NCBI GenBank assembly: GCA_023663635.1
Contig: JAMPHD010000005.1
Coordinates: 62,001-126,000, forward strand
Length of the DNA stretch: 64,000 nt
Direction of reading: 5' to 3'
Source of the DNA: Acetatifactor muris
GTDB lineage: Bacteria > Bacillota > Clostridia > Lachnospirales > Lachnospiraceae
Below, piece by piece: positions 35,865 to 44,639 of the stretch. The notes under the pieces are model-generated. The model did not search any database. It was not told the origin of the DNA and saw only the letters and a list, made by a program, of their open reading frames with translations. Each line of letters opens with the position of its first letter. Within the stretch, counting starts at the first letter, position 1. Both the position numbers and the translations under genes were made by a program.

Positions 35865-38240
35865 TCAACACCTTTTCAGCTTTGCGAAGGAGGCGTACAT
35901 GATCTTGCGTCCCGCCGTGTCGAAGTCCACCGTGACCTTGTAGTCTCTCGGCTCCCGCGCCACATCCGCCACGGTGCCCTCTCCGTATTTGATATGCCGC
36001 ACCCGGTCTCCCACGCCGTAATCCAAATCCCCGGGGGCCTCCTGCTGCCCTTTCTGAATCCCGGCAACCCGGTTCAGGCTGCCGATGCCGCGGGCGATAA
36101 AGGGTTTGTCCGTGTTGGGCGTGATCCTCGGCCTGACAATGGCGCGCTGCCTTCCCGCAGTCTCAGATGAACGCTCTGCTCCCGACGCGCGTCCGGTCTC
36201 CGACAAGCACTCCGTCCCTGACACATGTCCGCCTCCCGACAGGCGCTCTGTCCCTGATGCGTTTCCGCCTCCCAATAAGCGCTCTACCTCCGAGGCGCGG
36301 CCGCCCCCCGGTATGGTATTGTCCATCAATGTCATGGGGATCTCGCGCACGAATCTGCTGATGGGATTGTACTGCGTCTCCCCCCGCACCATGCGCATAC
36401 GGGCGTAGGTGAGCGTCAGATCCCGCTTGGCCCTGGTGATGCCCACATAGGCCAGTCTCCGCTCCTCCTCCATGTCCTCCGGCTGATCCGTCTTGATGGT
36501 CATATATCCCGGGAACAGGCCGTCCTCCATGCCGGCGAGATACACGGACGAAAATTCCAAGCCCTTCGCCGCGTGCAGCGTCATCAAAAGGACTCTGTTG
36601 TCCCCGCTCTCCACATTGTCGATATCCGCCACCAACGCGATCTCCTCCAGAAACTCCGATAAACTGATCTCCTCATGAGTCTCCTCATAAGTCACCGCCT
36701 TGGTGATCAGCTCGTCCAGATTGGAGAGTCTGTCCTCCGCCGATTCATCGTCCTGAGCGCGCAGATACTCCGCGTAGTCCGTGTGCTCAATGACGGCTTG
36801 GATCAGCCCCGAGATCCCGTAGGACTCCCTGCCGCTTCGCAGCACTTGGATCATATTGACAAAACCCCGAATTTTGGCGGCCGCCTTGCCCAATCCCGGC
36901 ACGTCATCCGCCATGCACATGGCGTCATAGAGACCGATATCCCGTATTCCGGCATAATCCGCCAGTTTCTCAACGGTGACGGCGCCTATGCTGCGCTTGG
37001 GGACATTGATGATGCGGCGCAAGGCCACCTCGTCCCTGCCGTTGTCGATGGTCTTTAAGTAGGCCAGAATATCCTTGATCTCGGCTCTCGCGTAGAAATT
37101 GACTCCCCCCACCACGCTGTAGGGAATGCCTTCCACCACCATGCGCTCCTCCAACAGTCGCGCCTGCGCGTTGGTGCGATAGAGCACGGCACAGTCCCGA
37201 TAATCCTCCTCGCCGTCCCGCACCTTGTGGCGGATGTCGTCAGCGATATACTCCGCCTCCTCAAAGGCATTGTCAAACTGTCTCAAGTGAATCCTGCTGC
37301 CCGCGCCTTTATCCGTCCAAAGGGCCTTGTCCTTACGCCCCACGTTATTGCCGATGACCGCGTTGGCCGCGTCCAGAATATTCTGGGTGGAGCGATAATT
37401 CTGCTCCAATTTGATGACTCTCGCCTCCGGATAATGCAGCTCAAAATCCAGGATATTGCGGATATTTGCCCCCCTGAAACGATAGATGGACTGATCGTCG
37501 TCCCCCACCACACAGAGATTGCGATATTTGTCCGCCAACAGGCGCACCAGTTCAAATTGGGCCAGATTGGTGTCCTGATACTCGTCCACCATGATATAGC
37601 GGAAACGCTCCTGATAGGACTCCAACACCTCCGGACAGCTCTTGAAAAGCTCCACGGTCTTGACGATGATGTCGTCAAAATCCAAAGCATTATTTTTCCT
37701 GAGCGTCTCCTGATACTCCCTGTAGGCCCGGGCCGTCACCTGTCTGTGGTAATCCCCCACGGCTTGGATCTCGTATTCCCGCACATCCACGAGATCGTCC
37801 TTGGCGGAGGAGATGGCATTCAAAAGATTCCTCTCCCGATACACCTTCGTATCGATGTTCAGACGCTTGCACACACCCTTCATCACAGTCTTTTGATCGT
37901 CCGTGTCATAGATGCTGAAGTCATTGTCAAACCCTATGCGGTCAATATATCTGCGCAAAATGCGCACACAGGCGGAGTGAAAGGTGCTGACCCAGATCTG
38001 ATCCGCCCCGAAACCCACGATATCATTCACTCTCTCCCGCATCTCCCCGGCCGCTTTGTTGGTAAAAGTGATGGCCAGGATATTCCAGGGTTTCACACCC
38101 ATCTCGCCGATCAGCCAGGCGATCCGGTGGGTCAGCGTCCTGGTCTTGCCGCTGCCGGCTCCGGCCAATAAAAGAAGGGGCCCGTCCGTATGTCGGACCG
38201 CCTCCTTCTGCTCCTCGTTCAGTGTATCATAAATGCTCAT
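35865..38240 (-). CDS. pcrA: ATP-dependent DNA helicase PcrA/UvrD
   Basis: A 791-residue superfamily 1A 3'-5' helicase for repair and replication-fork clearance. Motifs are LLAGAGSGKTRTLTHRIAW (I), VDEYQDTN (II), GDDDQSIYRFRGA (III), LEQNYRSTQNIL (IV), MTLHAAKGLEF (V) and AYVGITRAKRDL (VI). The C-terminal Tudor-like end is VGDRVRHIKYGEGTV. Between motif VI and that end sits an expanded 12-residue repeat (about 643-693). It ends an apparent operon with the GGDEF/EAL gene only 7 bases upstream. Confidence 0.95.
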   Translation of the reverse strand: MSIYDTLNEEQKEAVRHTDGPLLLLAGAGSGKTRTLTHRIAWLIGEMGVKPWNILAITFTNKAAGEMRERVNDIVGFGADQIWVSTFHSACVRILRRYIDRIGFDNDFSIYDTDDQKTVMKGVCKRLNIDTKVYRERNLLNAISSAKDDLVDVREYEIQAVGDYHRQVTARAYREYQETLRKNNALDFDDIIVKTVELFKSCPEVLESYQERFRYIMVDEYQDTNLAQFELVRLLADKYRNLCVVGDDDQSIYRFRGANIRNILDFELHYPEARVIKLEQNYRSTQNILDAANAVIGNNVGRKDKALWTDKGAGSRIHLRQFDNAFEEAEYIADDIRHKVRDGEEDYRDCAVLYRTNAQARLLEERMVVEGIPYSVVGGVNFYARAEIKDILAYLKTIDNGRDEVALRRIINVPKRSIGAVTVEKLADYAGIRDIGLYDAMCMADDVPGLGKAAAKIRGFVNMIQVLRSGRESYGISGLIQAVIEHTDYAEYLRAQDDESAEDRLSNLDELITKAVTYEETHEEISLSEFLEEIALVADIDNVESGDNRVLLMTLHAAKGLEFSSVYLAGMEDGLFPGYMTIKTDQPEDMEEERRLAYVGITRAKRDLTLTYARMRMVRGETQYNPISRFVREIPMTLMDNTIPGGGRASEVERLLGGGNASGTERLSGGGHVSGTECLSETGRASGAERSSETAGRQRAIVRPRITPNTDKPFIARGIGSLNRVAGIQKGQQEAPGDLDYGVGDRVRHIKYGEGTVADVAREPRDYKVTVDFDTAGRKIMYASFAKLKRC
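36160..36310. repeat. 36-base coding minisatellite in pcrA
   Basis: About four units of 36 bases encode a 12-residue unit of the form GG-N/R-A-S-G-T-E-R-L-S-G. Copies differ at several positions. The insert lies in the linker before the C-terminal domain, where length change would be tolerated. Confidence 0.8.
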
Positions 38241-38247
38241 ATATCCT

Positions 38248-40608
38248 TTATCCCTTCTCCACGCTTTGGGGCATGGCGTTAAAGTTTTTGAGGAACACTC
38301 TGAAATCCGCGATGCTCATGGGTCTTGCGTAATAGAACCCCTGCACGAGATCGCAGTCCGCCATCCTCATCCAATTCAACTGTTCCTCCGTCTCCACGCC
38401 CTCCGCCAACACGGTAAAGCCCAAGCGCTTGAGCATCTTGGTGAGATATTGGATCACCGTCAGTCCGCGCTCGTCTTTGTTGGCATTGTTGAGAAAAAGT
38501 CTGTCCAGCTTGATGGTGTCCGCGGAGACCTTCGCCAACATATTCAGGGAGGAATAGCCGCTGCCGAAGTCGTCCACCGACACTTCCACTCCCTGTCTGC
38601 GCAGCCAATTCATGTTGTTTTCCACCGCGCTCAGATCCGACATGAAGACGGATTCCGTCACCTCGGCCTCCAGAAGACGGCTCGGAATGTGATACTGCTC
38701 CAGTTTTTTCAGGATATCGGGGACAAAATCCTCGTTCTCATTGTTCCTTCTGGAGAAGTTGACGGAGATCGGAACCACTTCTTCCCCCGCGTCCACCGCC
38801 TCTTCCAGATAGGCGAGCACCTGTTCCAACACCGCGAAGTCGATCTTGGACACATATCCCGTCTTCTCCGCAATCTCTATGAACTCGTCCGGCATCACTC
38901 TGCTGCCGTCCGACCTGATCCACCTCACCAATGCCTCAGCGCCCTCGATCCTTCCGGTGCGCAGACTGACCTTGGGCTGAAGATAGGCCTGGAACTCTCC
39001 TTTTTTGAGCCCGGTCAGTATCCCGGAGTTGATGGTCCTCATCCTCTCCTGCTCCTGCCTGAGACTCTCCGTGTAGGCCCTGACCATGGTCTCCACTTTC
39101 TGTTCCTTGCATTTCTTGCGGGCCACATTGGCGTTGTCCACCATGGCTCCCACGCTGACATCCTGCGGTTGCACCTCGTAGATGCCGGAACTCAACACCA
39201 GATTGGTCAGCGGATACTTTCGGTTGCACTCCTCCGTAAAATGTACGGTGAACTCCCGGTAATCCTCCACGGCGTCCTGCAATGTCATCCCGCGCACCAG
39301 ACCCACGAAATGATCCGAACTGATCCGGGCAAACAATCCGCAACAGCCGTATCTCTCCGTCAGGGCATCGGCGAATTTTTTCAAAATGTCGTCCCCGGTC
39401 GCGTAGCCATAGGTTTCATTAAAATATCGAAACTCCGAGAAATCCGTACAGATACAGCACAGCCCGGCATTCCCGTAATGGTCCAGATATTCCCTCGCGC
39501 TGTTGATAAATCTGTTGTACACAGGCAGTCCCGTCAGCCCGTCATAGTTGAGTTTGAGATCCATGGCGCGCTGATGCTCCTCCGCCCTCTGCAGCATGCG
39601 CAATCTGTAGAAGACCTGATTGGCGATACGCACCAGGATATTCTTCGCGGACTCCCAGTCCCTGTCGCCGCGCCGGTCCACGAAGACTATGCTTCCGCTG
39701 TAATCCCGCACGGAGGTGGACAACACCAGGAGCACGGATCTCGCCTCTCCCACATCCGGATTGCCCATGCGGTCGGCGCTGTAGAAGACGCATCCGTCCG
39801 GGTCGGTAAGACGGCTCAGACTGCGCCATTCATATACGCCCTCCTCGCACATCCTCTGGGCAAAACGCGCGGTCTCCACCTCGCTCCACTGGCTGAGGAT
39901 ACGGTTTCCGCCCGCCCCATGTTCCACACAGACCATATCGTCCAGATGAAAGACATTACATATCTTCTCGCTGATCATCCTGAGCGCCAGTCCGATATCC
40001 GGAGCATTCTCCAATATTTCCATGCTGAAGAGTACCTGCTGCTCTTCCTCCGTACCGGCCGCGCGTTCCTCCCCGGCCACATATCCGCCGCCCTCCTCGT
40101 TTCGGGACAGATACCCGTCGTCGGGAAGAGCCATGTCTTCGGGCACCTCCAATATCAGAAATGTTCCTTTATGTCCGTTCTTTACGCGATAGAGCGCGCA
40201 ATCCGCCCATTGGAACGCCGTGTGATAGTCATTTCGCCCCGCGCTCACCATGGCCGCCCCGACGCTGCAGGATACGGAATGCCCGATCCCGCCTATGCCG
40301 AAACGATCCGCCATAAAATGCGTGATGCCGTTCAAACTCTGTTCCAACTCCTGCCTGTCCGGGTTCTCCACATACAGCAGGAACTCATCCTCGCCGATCC
40401 GCCCTTTCAGCGCCCCGGGCATCCTGCGCTCCAATTCCTCCGCCAGAGATCCCATCAACGCGTTGCCGAAGAAACGGCCGTTGATGCTGTTGATCCGCTC
40501 AAAATCATCCAAGTCACAGACGATCAGGCAGGCATTTTGTCCCGCGGAAAGCCCGCCCATTTTCTCCTCCACACGTTTCTGTATGGTCTCCTCCACTGTC
40601 TCACTCAT
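38248..40608 (-). CDS. Cytosolic GGDEF/EAL protein, probable c-di-GMP phosphodiesterase
   Basis: A 786-residue protein without membrane segments. An N-terminal GGDEF-like domain keeps GEDEF (RIGEDEFLLY). A GAF-like region (about 170-330) and a second GGDEF-like domain with degenerate SSDHF follow. The EAL domain is complete in its key residues: EALVRW, SVNFS, EVTES, DDFGSGYSSL, KLDR, EGVET and QGF. The likely activity is therefore c-di-GMP hydrolysis, with the GGDEF parts as possible regulators or a weak cyclase. It is co-transcribed with the zinc-ribbon gene upstream and pcrA downstream. Confidence 0.88.
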   Translation of the reverse strand: MSETVEETIQKRVEEKMGGLSAGQNACLIVCDLDDFERINSINGRFFGNALMGSLAEELERRMPGALKGRIGEDEFLLYVENPDRQELEQSLNGITHFMADRFGIGGIGHSVSCSVGAAMVSAGRNDYHTAFQWADCALYRVKNGHKGTFLILEVPEDMALPDDGYLSRNEEGGGYVAGEERAAGTEEEQQVLFSMEILENAPDIGLALRMISEKICNVFHLDDMVCVEHGAGGNRILSQWSEVETARFAQRMCEEGVYEWRSLSRLTDPDGCVFYSADRMGNPDVGEARSVLLVLSTSVRDYSGSIVFVDRRGDRDWESAKNILVRIANQVFYRLRMLQRAEEHQRAMDLKLNYDGLTGLPVYNRFINSAREYLDHYGNAGLCCICTDFSEFRYFNETYGYATGDDILKKFADALTERYGCCGLFARISSDHFVGLVRGMTLQDAVEDYREFTVHFTEECNRKYPLTNLVLSSGIYEVQPQDVSVGAMVDNANVARKKCKEQKVETMVRAYTESLRQEQERMRTINSGILTGLKKGEFQAYLQPKVSLRTGRIEGAEALVRWIRSDGSRVMPDEFIEIAEKTGYVSKIDFAVLEQVLAYLEEAVDAGEEVVPISVNFSRRNNENEDFVPDILKKLEQYHIPSRLLEAEVTESVFMSDLSAVENNMNWLRRQGVEVSVDDFGSGYSSLNMLAKVSADTIKLDRLFLNNANKDERGLTVIQYLTKMLKRLGFTVLAEGVETEEQLNWMRMADCDLVQGFYYARPMSIADFRVFLKNFNAMPQSVEKG

Positions 40609-40618
40609 AATCCCCTTG

Positions 40619-41392
40619 TCATACCTCTCTTACCGAACTGAAATTCCACACGCGGATGTTGAATTCTACCACCGGCGTGTCGCAGTAGAGACATTTCTTG
40701 GCGCCGAGCCCCGGCAGCGGCGCGCCGCAGTTGGGGCAGTTCAGTCCCAGGCCGGAATCTCCCAGATTCTCCACCGTATCACGATCCTGAATATAGACTA
40801 CTTCCACATTATATCTTTTCTGTTCCTTTAAATCCTTGCGGCCCTCCGTGATCTTGCCGTCACGCTCCACATAATGGATATATTCCACGGCCGACTGCAT
40901 CACCACGCTGCAGCGACCTTTTAATTTCCGATATTGGTTGATCTCCGTTCTATGTACATTGATCCTCTGAAAATGTTCCCTGCTGTCCCGATTCTGTAGC
41001 ATCTGTATCCGCATGCCCAGATTCTCCCTCAGCTCCTCCATTCCCTCCGTCAAAAGCGAGGCGTTCATGCCGTCCACACTGCGCAGATAGGAGACCAACA
41101 CATTCTCCGCCCTGGTCTTCATCTCATCGTAATGAAATTCCGGAAAATCCTTCATGATCCGGGGCAGATAAAGGCTAGTGGCGGAGGCCACGGATTTGGG
41201 CCTGTTGGCGTTCTCCATCTCCGACTTTTTGATGCCCTCCACGGGATTCTCCGTGCCGAAGAGCAGCTTGGAATAAGTCCCCACCGTGTTGTGGATCTTG
41301 CGATACAACAGATAACCGGTGAGCCCCACTCCCGCAAACAGCACCAGTATGATGACCAATATGATGATAATTCCGATGATTCCCGCACTCAT
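40619..41392 (-). CDS. Membrane-anchored TIM44-like protein with zinc ribbon
   Basis: A 257-residue protein starting at the ATG at 41392. One N-terminal membrane helix (IIGIIIILVIILVLFAGVG) precedes a soluble domain (FPEFHYDEMKTRAENVLVSYL, RCSVVMQSAVEYIHYVERDG) that looks like a TIM44/MRP-L45 fold. A C-terminal zinc ribbon follows (CPNCGAPL...KKCLYC). It lies downstream of the SPFH protein; such pairs occur in Firmicutes and may act at the membrane, but the partner is unknown. Confidence 0.68.
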   Translation of the reverse strand: MSAGIIGIIIILVIILVLFAGVGLTGYLLYRKIHNTVGTYSKLLFGTENPVEGIKKSEMENANRPKSVASATSLYLPRIMKDFPEFHYDEMKTRAENVLVSYLRSVDGMNASLLTEGMEELRENLGMRIQMLQNRDSREHFQRINVHRTEINQYRKLKGRCSVVMQSAVEYIHYVERDGKITEGRKDLKEQKRYNVEVVYIQDRDTVENLGDSGLGLNCPNCGAPLPGLGAKKCLYCDTPVVEFNIRVWNFSSVREV

Positions 41393-41432
41393 TGGACGCA
41401 ACCGATCCTTCCCGGTCTCTCGGCCGTATTTC

Positions 41433-41458
41433 GAGCAGACGGGAGAACCCGTCTGCTC
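41433..41458 (-). other. Perfect 11-bp hairpin between SPFH and TIM44-like genes
   Basis: GAGCAGACGGG (41433-41443), loop AGAA and CCCGTCTGCTC (41448-41458). No T-run follows on the minus strand, so it more likely stabilises or processes the mRNA than ends it. Confidence 0.7.
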
Positions 41459-41486
41459 TCTTTATGCATCTTATGTCTGCCGTCCG

Positions 41487-42911
41487 TCACTGTCTGTCAT
41501 TCTCGTCAAAAATATCTCCGCACTCGGGGCAGAACTTGGGCGGATTGGTGGGATCCTCGGGCTCCCATCCGCATTTGTCGCATTTATACATCGGCGCGCC
41601 TTCCGGTCTCTTAGAGCCGCACTCCGAGCAGAACTTGCCCTGATTGACCGCGCCGCAGCTGCAGGTCCATCCCGCGTCGGCGGGTTTGGGGCTGCCGCAC
41701 TCCGAACAGAATTTGCTGCGATTGTCCGTCTTGCCGCAGCTGCAGGTCCATCCGGGTACCGGCGCCTGTACCTGCCCGGGCGCCTGCATCTGCGGATTGC
41801 CTCCGGGCTGAGCGCCCTGCATGGACATCTGTCCCACCATGCCCGGCTGCCCGGGCATACCCTGCTGCCCCGGCATTCCCTGCTGCATATTCCCGGCCAT
41901 ACCCTGCTGACCGGCATTCATCTGATATAGGGCGTTGGCATTCATGCCGCCCACCATATTGGCCATATTCATACCCGCAAAGGCCATCATGGGCCCCGTG
42001 GACTCGTTGGCTGCCGCCGACTTCATCGCCTCGGCCTGAGCCGCGGTGAGGGTGGCTGCCGCCATGCCCGGATTGGTCAGCACCGCGGTCTTCTGCAGCT
42101 CGTTGATGAGCTTTCTGTCCTCCTCCGGAATGGACGGGGCGTTCATGGTCATACTCACAACCTGAATACCGCGCAGACTGGTCCACTTCTCGGACAGCTC
42201 CTCATCCAAGAACTCCGTCAGCTGCTCCACATGTCCCGGAATCTCGCTGGGCCGCACACCCATAGCGCTGATCTTGGCCAACGCGGGCTGCAGCGCCGTC
42301 AAAAGCTCGGCCTTCATCAGCCCGGTGAGCTCGGAGCGATTAAATTCCTCCGCCTTGTTGCCCGCCACATTCTTGTAGAACAACAGGGGATCCACCAGTT
42401 TATAGGAATACTCACCGTTACAGCGCAGCACGGTGTCGATATCCAATCCGATCTTCATATCCACCACACGGAAGGGAATGGGAGTCGCCGTGCCGTAGAG
42501 ATTCCCCTTGATCTCCTTGATGTTGAAGAAGTACACTCTCTGATCCTTCAGCGTATCGCCCGCGCCGGTGAAACGTTTCGCCATCACCTTAAAGCTGTTG
42601 ACCACGCTGTTGCCCAGATTGCCCGCAAAGATGCTGGGCTCCGAGGAGGTGTCAAAGACAAATTCTCCGGGATCCGCGCAGAACTCCACGATGCCGCCCT
42701 GATCCACGATGATCATACATTGCCCCTCGTTGACGGCTATGATGGATCCGTTGGAGATAATGTTGTCCGTACCCTTGTTGTTGCCGGTGGCTCTCTTCTG
42801 CCCCTTGACCATCAATACGTTGTCAGAGAGAGAGTCGCAGTAGAAATACTCCCGCCATTGATCTGCCATCATAGTGCTGATCGCATCTTTTGCCGCCTTA
42901 ATCAATCCCAT
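41487..42911 (-). CDS. SPFH-domain protein with three C-terminal zinc ribbons
   Basis: A 474-residue protein. Residues 1-290 form an SPFH/band-7-like domain (NNKGTDNIISNGSIIAVNEGQCMIIVDQG, VEFCADPGEFVFDTSSEPSIF), the form once called virion core protein. A Met/Gln/Gly/Pro-rich linker follows (about 320-390), then three zinc ribbons: CSCGKTDNRSKFCSECG, CSCGAVNQGKFCSECG and CDKCG...FCPECG. The first two ribbons look duplicated. GGAGGA precedes the ATG. It heads the operon SPFH, TIM44-like, GGDEF/EAL, pcrA. Confidence 0.85.
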   Translation of the reverse strand: MGLIKAAKDAISTMMADQWREYFYCDSLSDNVLMVKGQKRATGNNKGTDNIISNGSIIAVNEGQCMIIVDQGGIVEFCADPGEFVFDTSSEPSIFAGNLGNSVVNSFKVMAKRFTGAGDTLKDQRVYFFNIKEIKGNLYGTATPIPFRVVDMKIGLDIDTVLRCNGEYSYKLVDPLLFYKNVAGNKAEEFNRSELTGLMKAELLTALQPALAKISAMGVRPSEIPGHVEQLTEFLDEELSEKWTSLRGIQVVSMTMNAPSIPEEDRKLINELQKTAVLTNPGMAAATLTAAQAEAMKSAAANESTGPMMAFAGMNMANMVGGMNANALYQMNAGQQGMAGNMQQGMPGQQGMPGQPGMVGQMSMQGAQPGGNPQMQAPGQVQAPVPGWTCSCGKTDNRSKFCSECGSPKPADAGWTCSCGAVNQGKFCSECGSKRPEGAPMYKCDKCGWEPEDPTNPPKFCPECGDIFDENDRQ

Positions 42912-42958
42912 TTCGCATTTCCTCCGTTATGTTTGATTTCAGAACATATAATACTATT

Positions 42959-42987
42959 ATTCTAGCAAATTTTTGCGTTTTCCACAA
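42959..42987 (-). promoter_or_regulatory. Promoter of the SPFH operon
   Basis: TTGTGG (42982-42987), 17 bases, TAGAAT (42959-42964) on the minus strand, about 48 bases before the SPFH ATG. Confidence 0.7.
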
Positions 42988-43037
42988 CTGTTTTCGCAAT
43001 ATTTTATATCCGGTTTCACACATTTCACAATAACAGG

Positions 43038-43079
43038 CAACGGGCAGTACGCTCCACGAACCACCCCCATGTAAAAAAA
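43038..43079 (-). repeat. Post-terminator hairpin element, copy 3
   Basis: Minus strand after the terminator T-run: ACATGGGGGTGG, TTCGTGGAGCGTA, CTGCCCGTTG. It lies between the DUF-less 44-kb gene terminator and the SPFH promoter. Confidence 0.6.
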
Positions 43080-43110
43080 GCAGGGCCTCCCGAGAAAGGA
43101 AGGTCCCGCC
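43073..43110 (-). terminator. Terminator of the gene at 43129-44511
   Basis: GGCGGGACCTTCC and GGGAGGCCCTGC pair with wobbles, followed by TTTTTTT on the minus strand. Confidence 0.85.
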
Positions 43111-43128
43111 TTGATGCTTTATGGTATT

Positions 43129-44511
43129 TTATTGAGAAATATTGTTCTCATAATTATAACGGTCGATCTGCGTCGTCACAAGTTTGTTCTGCAATGTGTC
43201 AAGATCCTCATATCCCCTCATGGTATAGGTATACCCGAACCATCCTCCGGGATAAGTCTTGCTGAACGAATTGTTTGTCATGCTGCCCCGGGACAGGTCA
43301 ATACTGCAGGTACCGTCCGGCAGCAGGATCGGATTGGTGTAAGTGACTGCCGTGTAATAAATGAACGTATCCAAAATCTCTCTGTCCGGATTGTCTATGG
43401 TAGCCTGAATCTCCCAGACCAGGATCATGCTGCTCTGATCCCCGTAATTTTCGGGATTCTTTGTCGTCAGGAAATAATTCCCAATATAGTTGCAGCTGTC
43501 CATGCGGGCCTCCGCGGACCAGTTGTTCGCTACATAGGCATTGATGACGTCATTCCCCTGCGCTTTCATCTTTTCCAAGGTGTCCTCGGGAATCTCAGCC
43601 GCGGACTGCGCGTAGCTTCCCAGTCCGTCCACCGTAAACTGTTTCTCCGTCGCGGTGGGAACCGCGTCAAACGCGTTGATAAAGTACTGTGTGGGGTTCT
43701 GAGAGCCCCCGTCGTAAACTGTCACCGTCACCACATCCCCATTGGACAGTCCGTTATAGACATCCATCCGGAAGGAAAGGTTGCGCGCGTAAGGAGCGGT
43801 GGAATTGTTCTTCAGCTCCGCGCTGCCGTTGGGCGCAATCCCAGTGTAGACCAGTTCCACACCCTCAAACGGGTCAAATGTGGCGACTTCCTCCAGTCCT
43901 TCCACGGTCAGCACAAGGTCTTTGCATTTTACTTTGTATCCGAAGATCTCTTTGATCTCCTCCTCATCGCAATCCCATGTGTATACGATCTTATCTCCGT
44001 TGGAGATCTGCGACTTTTTGTCAAAATCTCCGCCCACAAACTCCCCGATCAGACAATCGGCCGGGGTGGAATAGAACACTGACAGGAGTGTCACTTCGTC
44101 TCCCTTGCGGTTCTTATACTTGATCTTGTCGCCGTAATCCTCCTCGAACCGGTCATAGTCAAAGTCGATCTTCGCCGTGCCCAAAGTGTCATAACCCGTC
44201 ACGGTAATGGTCGCGTATTTGTTCAGATTGATCGTCTTGCCTGCATTTACCAGAACAACGATCAGCACCACCATCAGAAGGATCAACGCGACGGCTGCCG
44301 CTCCCGCTCCCGCCACTATCATGGGGAGTTTTGATTTCTCCTTGTTCTCCGCGGGTTTGGCGTTTTCCGCGGGTTTAGCGTTTTCCGCGGGCTTTGCGCT
44401 CTCCGCCTGTGTCGCGCCTTCTGCCGGCTTTGCGCTCTCAGCCTGTGTCACACCCTCTGCCGGCTCAGCGTTCACCGCTCCGGTCTGCATCTGTTCATTC
44501 GTGTCTCCCAT
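43129..44511 (-). CDS. Single-pass membrane protein with large extracellular region
   Basis: About 460 residues. The N-terminal cytoplasmic part contains near-identical short repeats (AKPAEN, TQAESAKPAEG), one membrane helix (IVAGAGAAAVALILLMVVLIVVL) follows, and then about 370 extracellular residues. These include INLNKYATITVTGYDTLGTA and repeated strand-rich stretches. The start is uncertain: GTG at 44538 or ATG at 44523 or 44511. I chose 44511 because AGGGG is just upstream. Homologous proteins exist in Lachnospiraceae, but I do not know a function. Confidence 0.65.
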   Translation of the reverse strand: MGDTNEQMQTGAVNAEPAEGVTQAESAKPAEGATQAESAKPAENAKPAENAKPAENKEKSKLPMIVAGAGAAAVALILLMVVLIVVLVNAGKTINLNKYATITVTGYDTLGTAKIDFDYDRFEEDYGDKIKYKNRKGDEVTLLSVFYSTPADCLIGEFVGGDFDKKSQISNGDKIVYTWDCDEEEIKEIFGYKVKCKDLVLTVEGLEEVATFDPFEGVELVYTGIAPNGSAELKNNSTAPYARNLSFRMDVYNGLSNGDVVTVTVYDGGSQNPTQYFINAFDAVPTATEKQFTVDGLGSYAQSAAEIPEDTLEKMKAQGNDVINAYVANNWSAEARMDSCNYIGNYFLTTKNPENYGDQSSMILVWEIQATIDNPDREILDTFIYYTAVTYTNPILLPDGTCSIDLSRGSMTNNSFSKTYPGGWFGYTYTMRGYEDLDTLQNKLVTTQIDRYNYENNISQ

Positions 44512-44639
44512 ATTTCCCCTCATTTCCGCCGTTTTCACGGCATTTTCATTTGCAGAACAACTCCTTGCATCTTATCTCATTTGCTCTCCCTTGTCAAGCG
44601 GTTGTTGGTTTAAAACCATTTCCCCGTGTAGGTTGAAAG

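Noticed and set aside
38233..40641. 802-residue plus-strand frame
   Set aside because: Antisense of the GGDEF/EAL gene; no ribosome site or recognisable domain.
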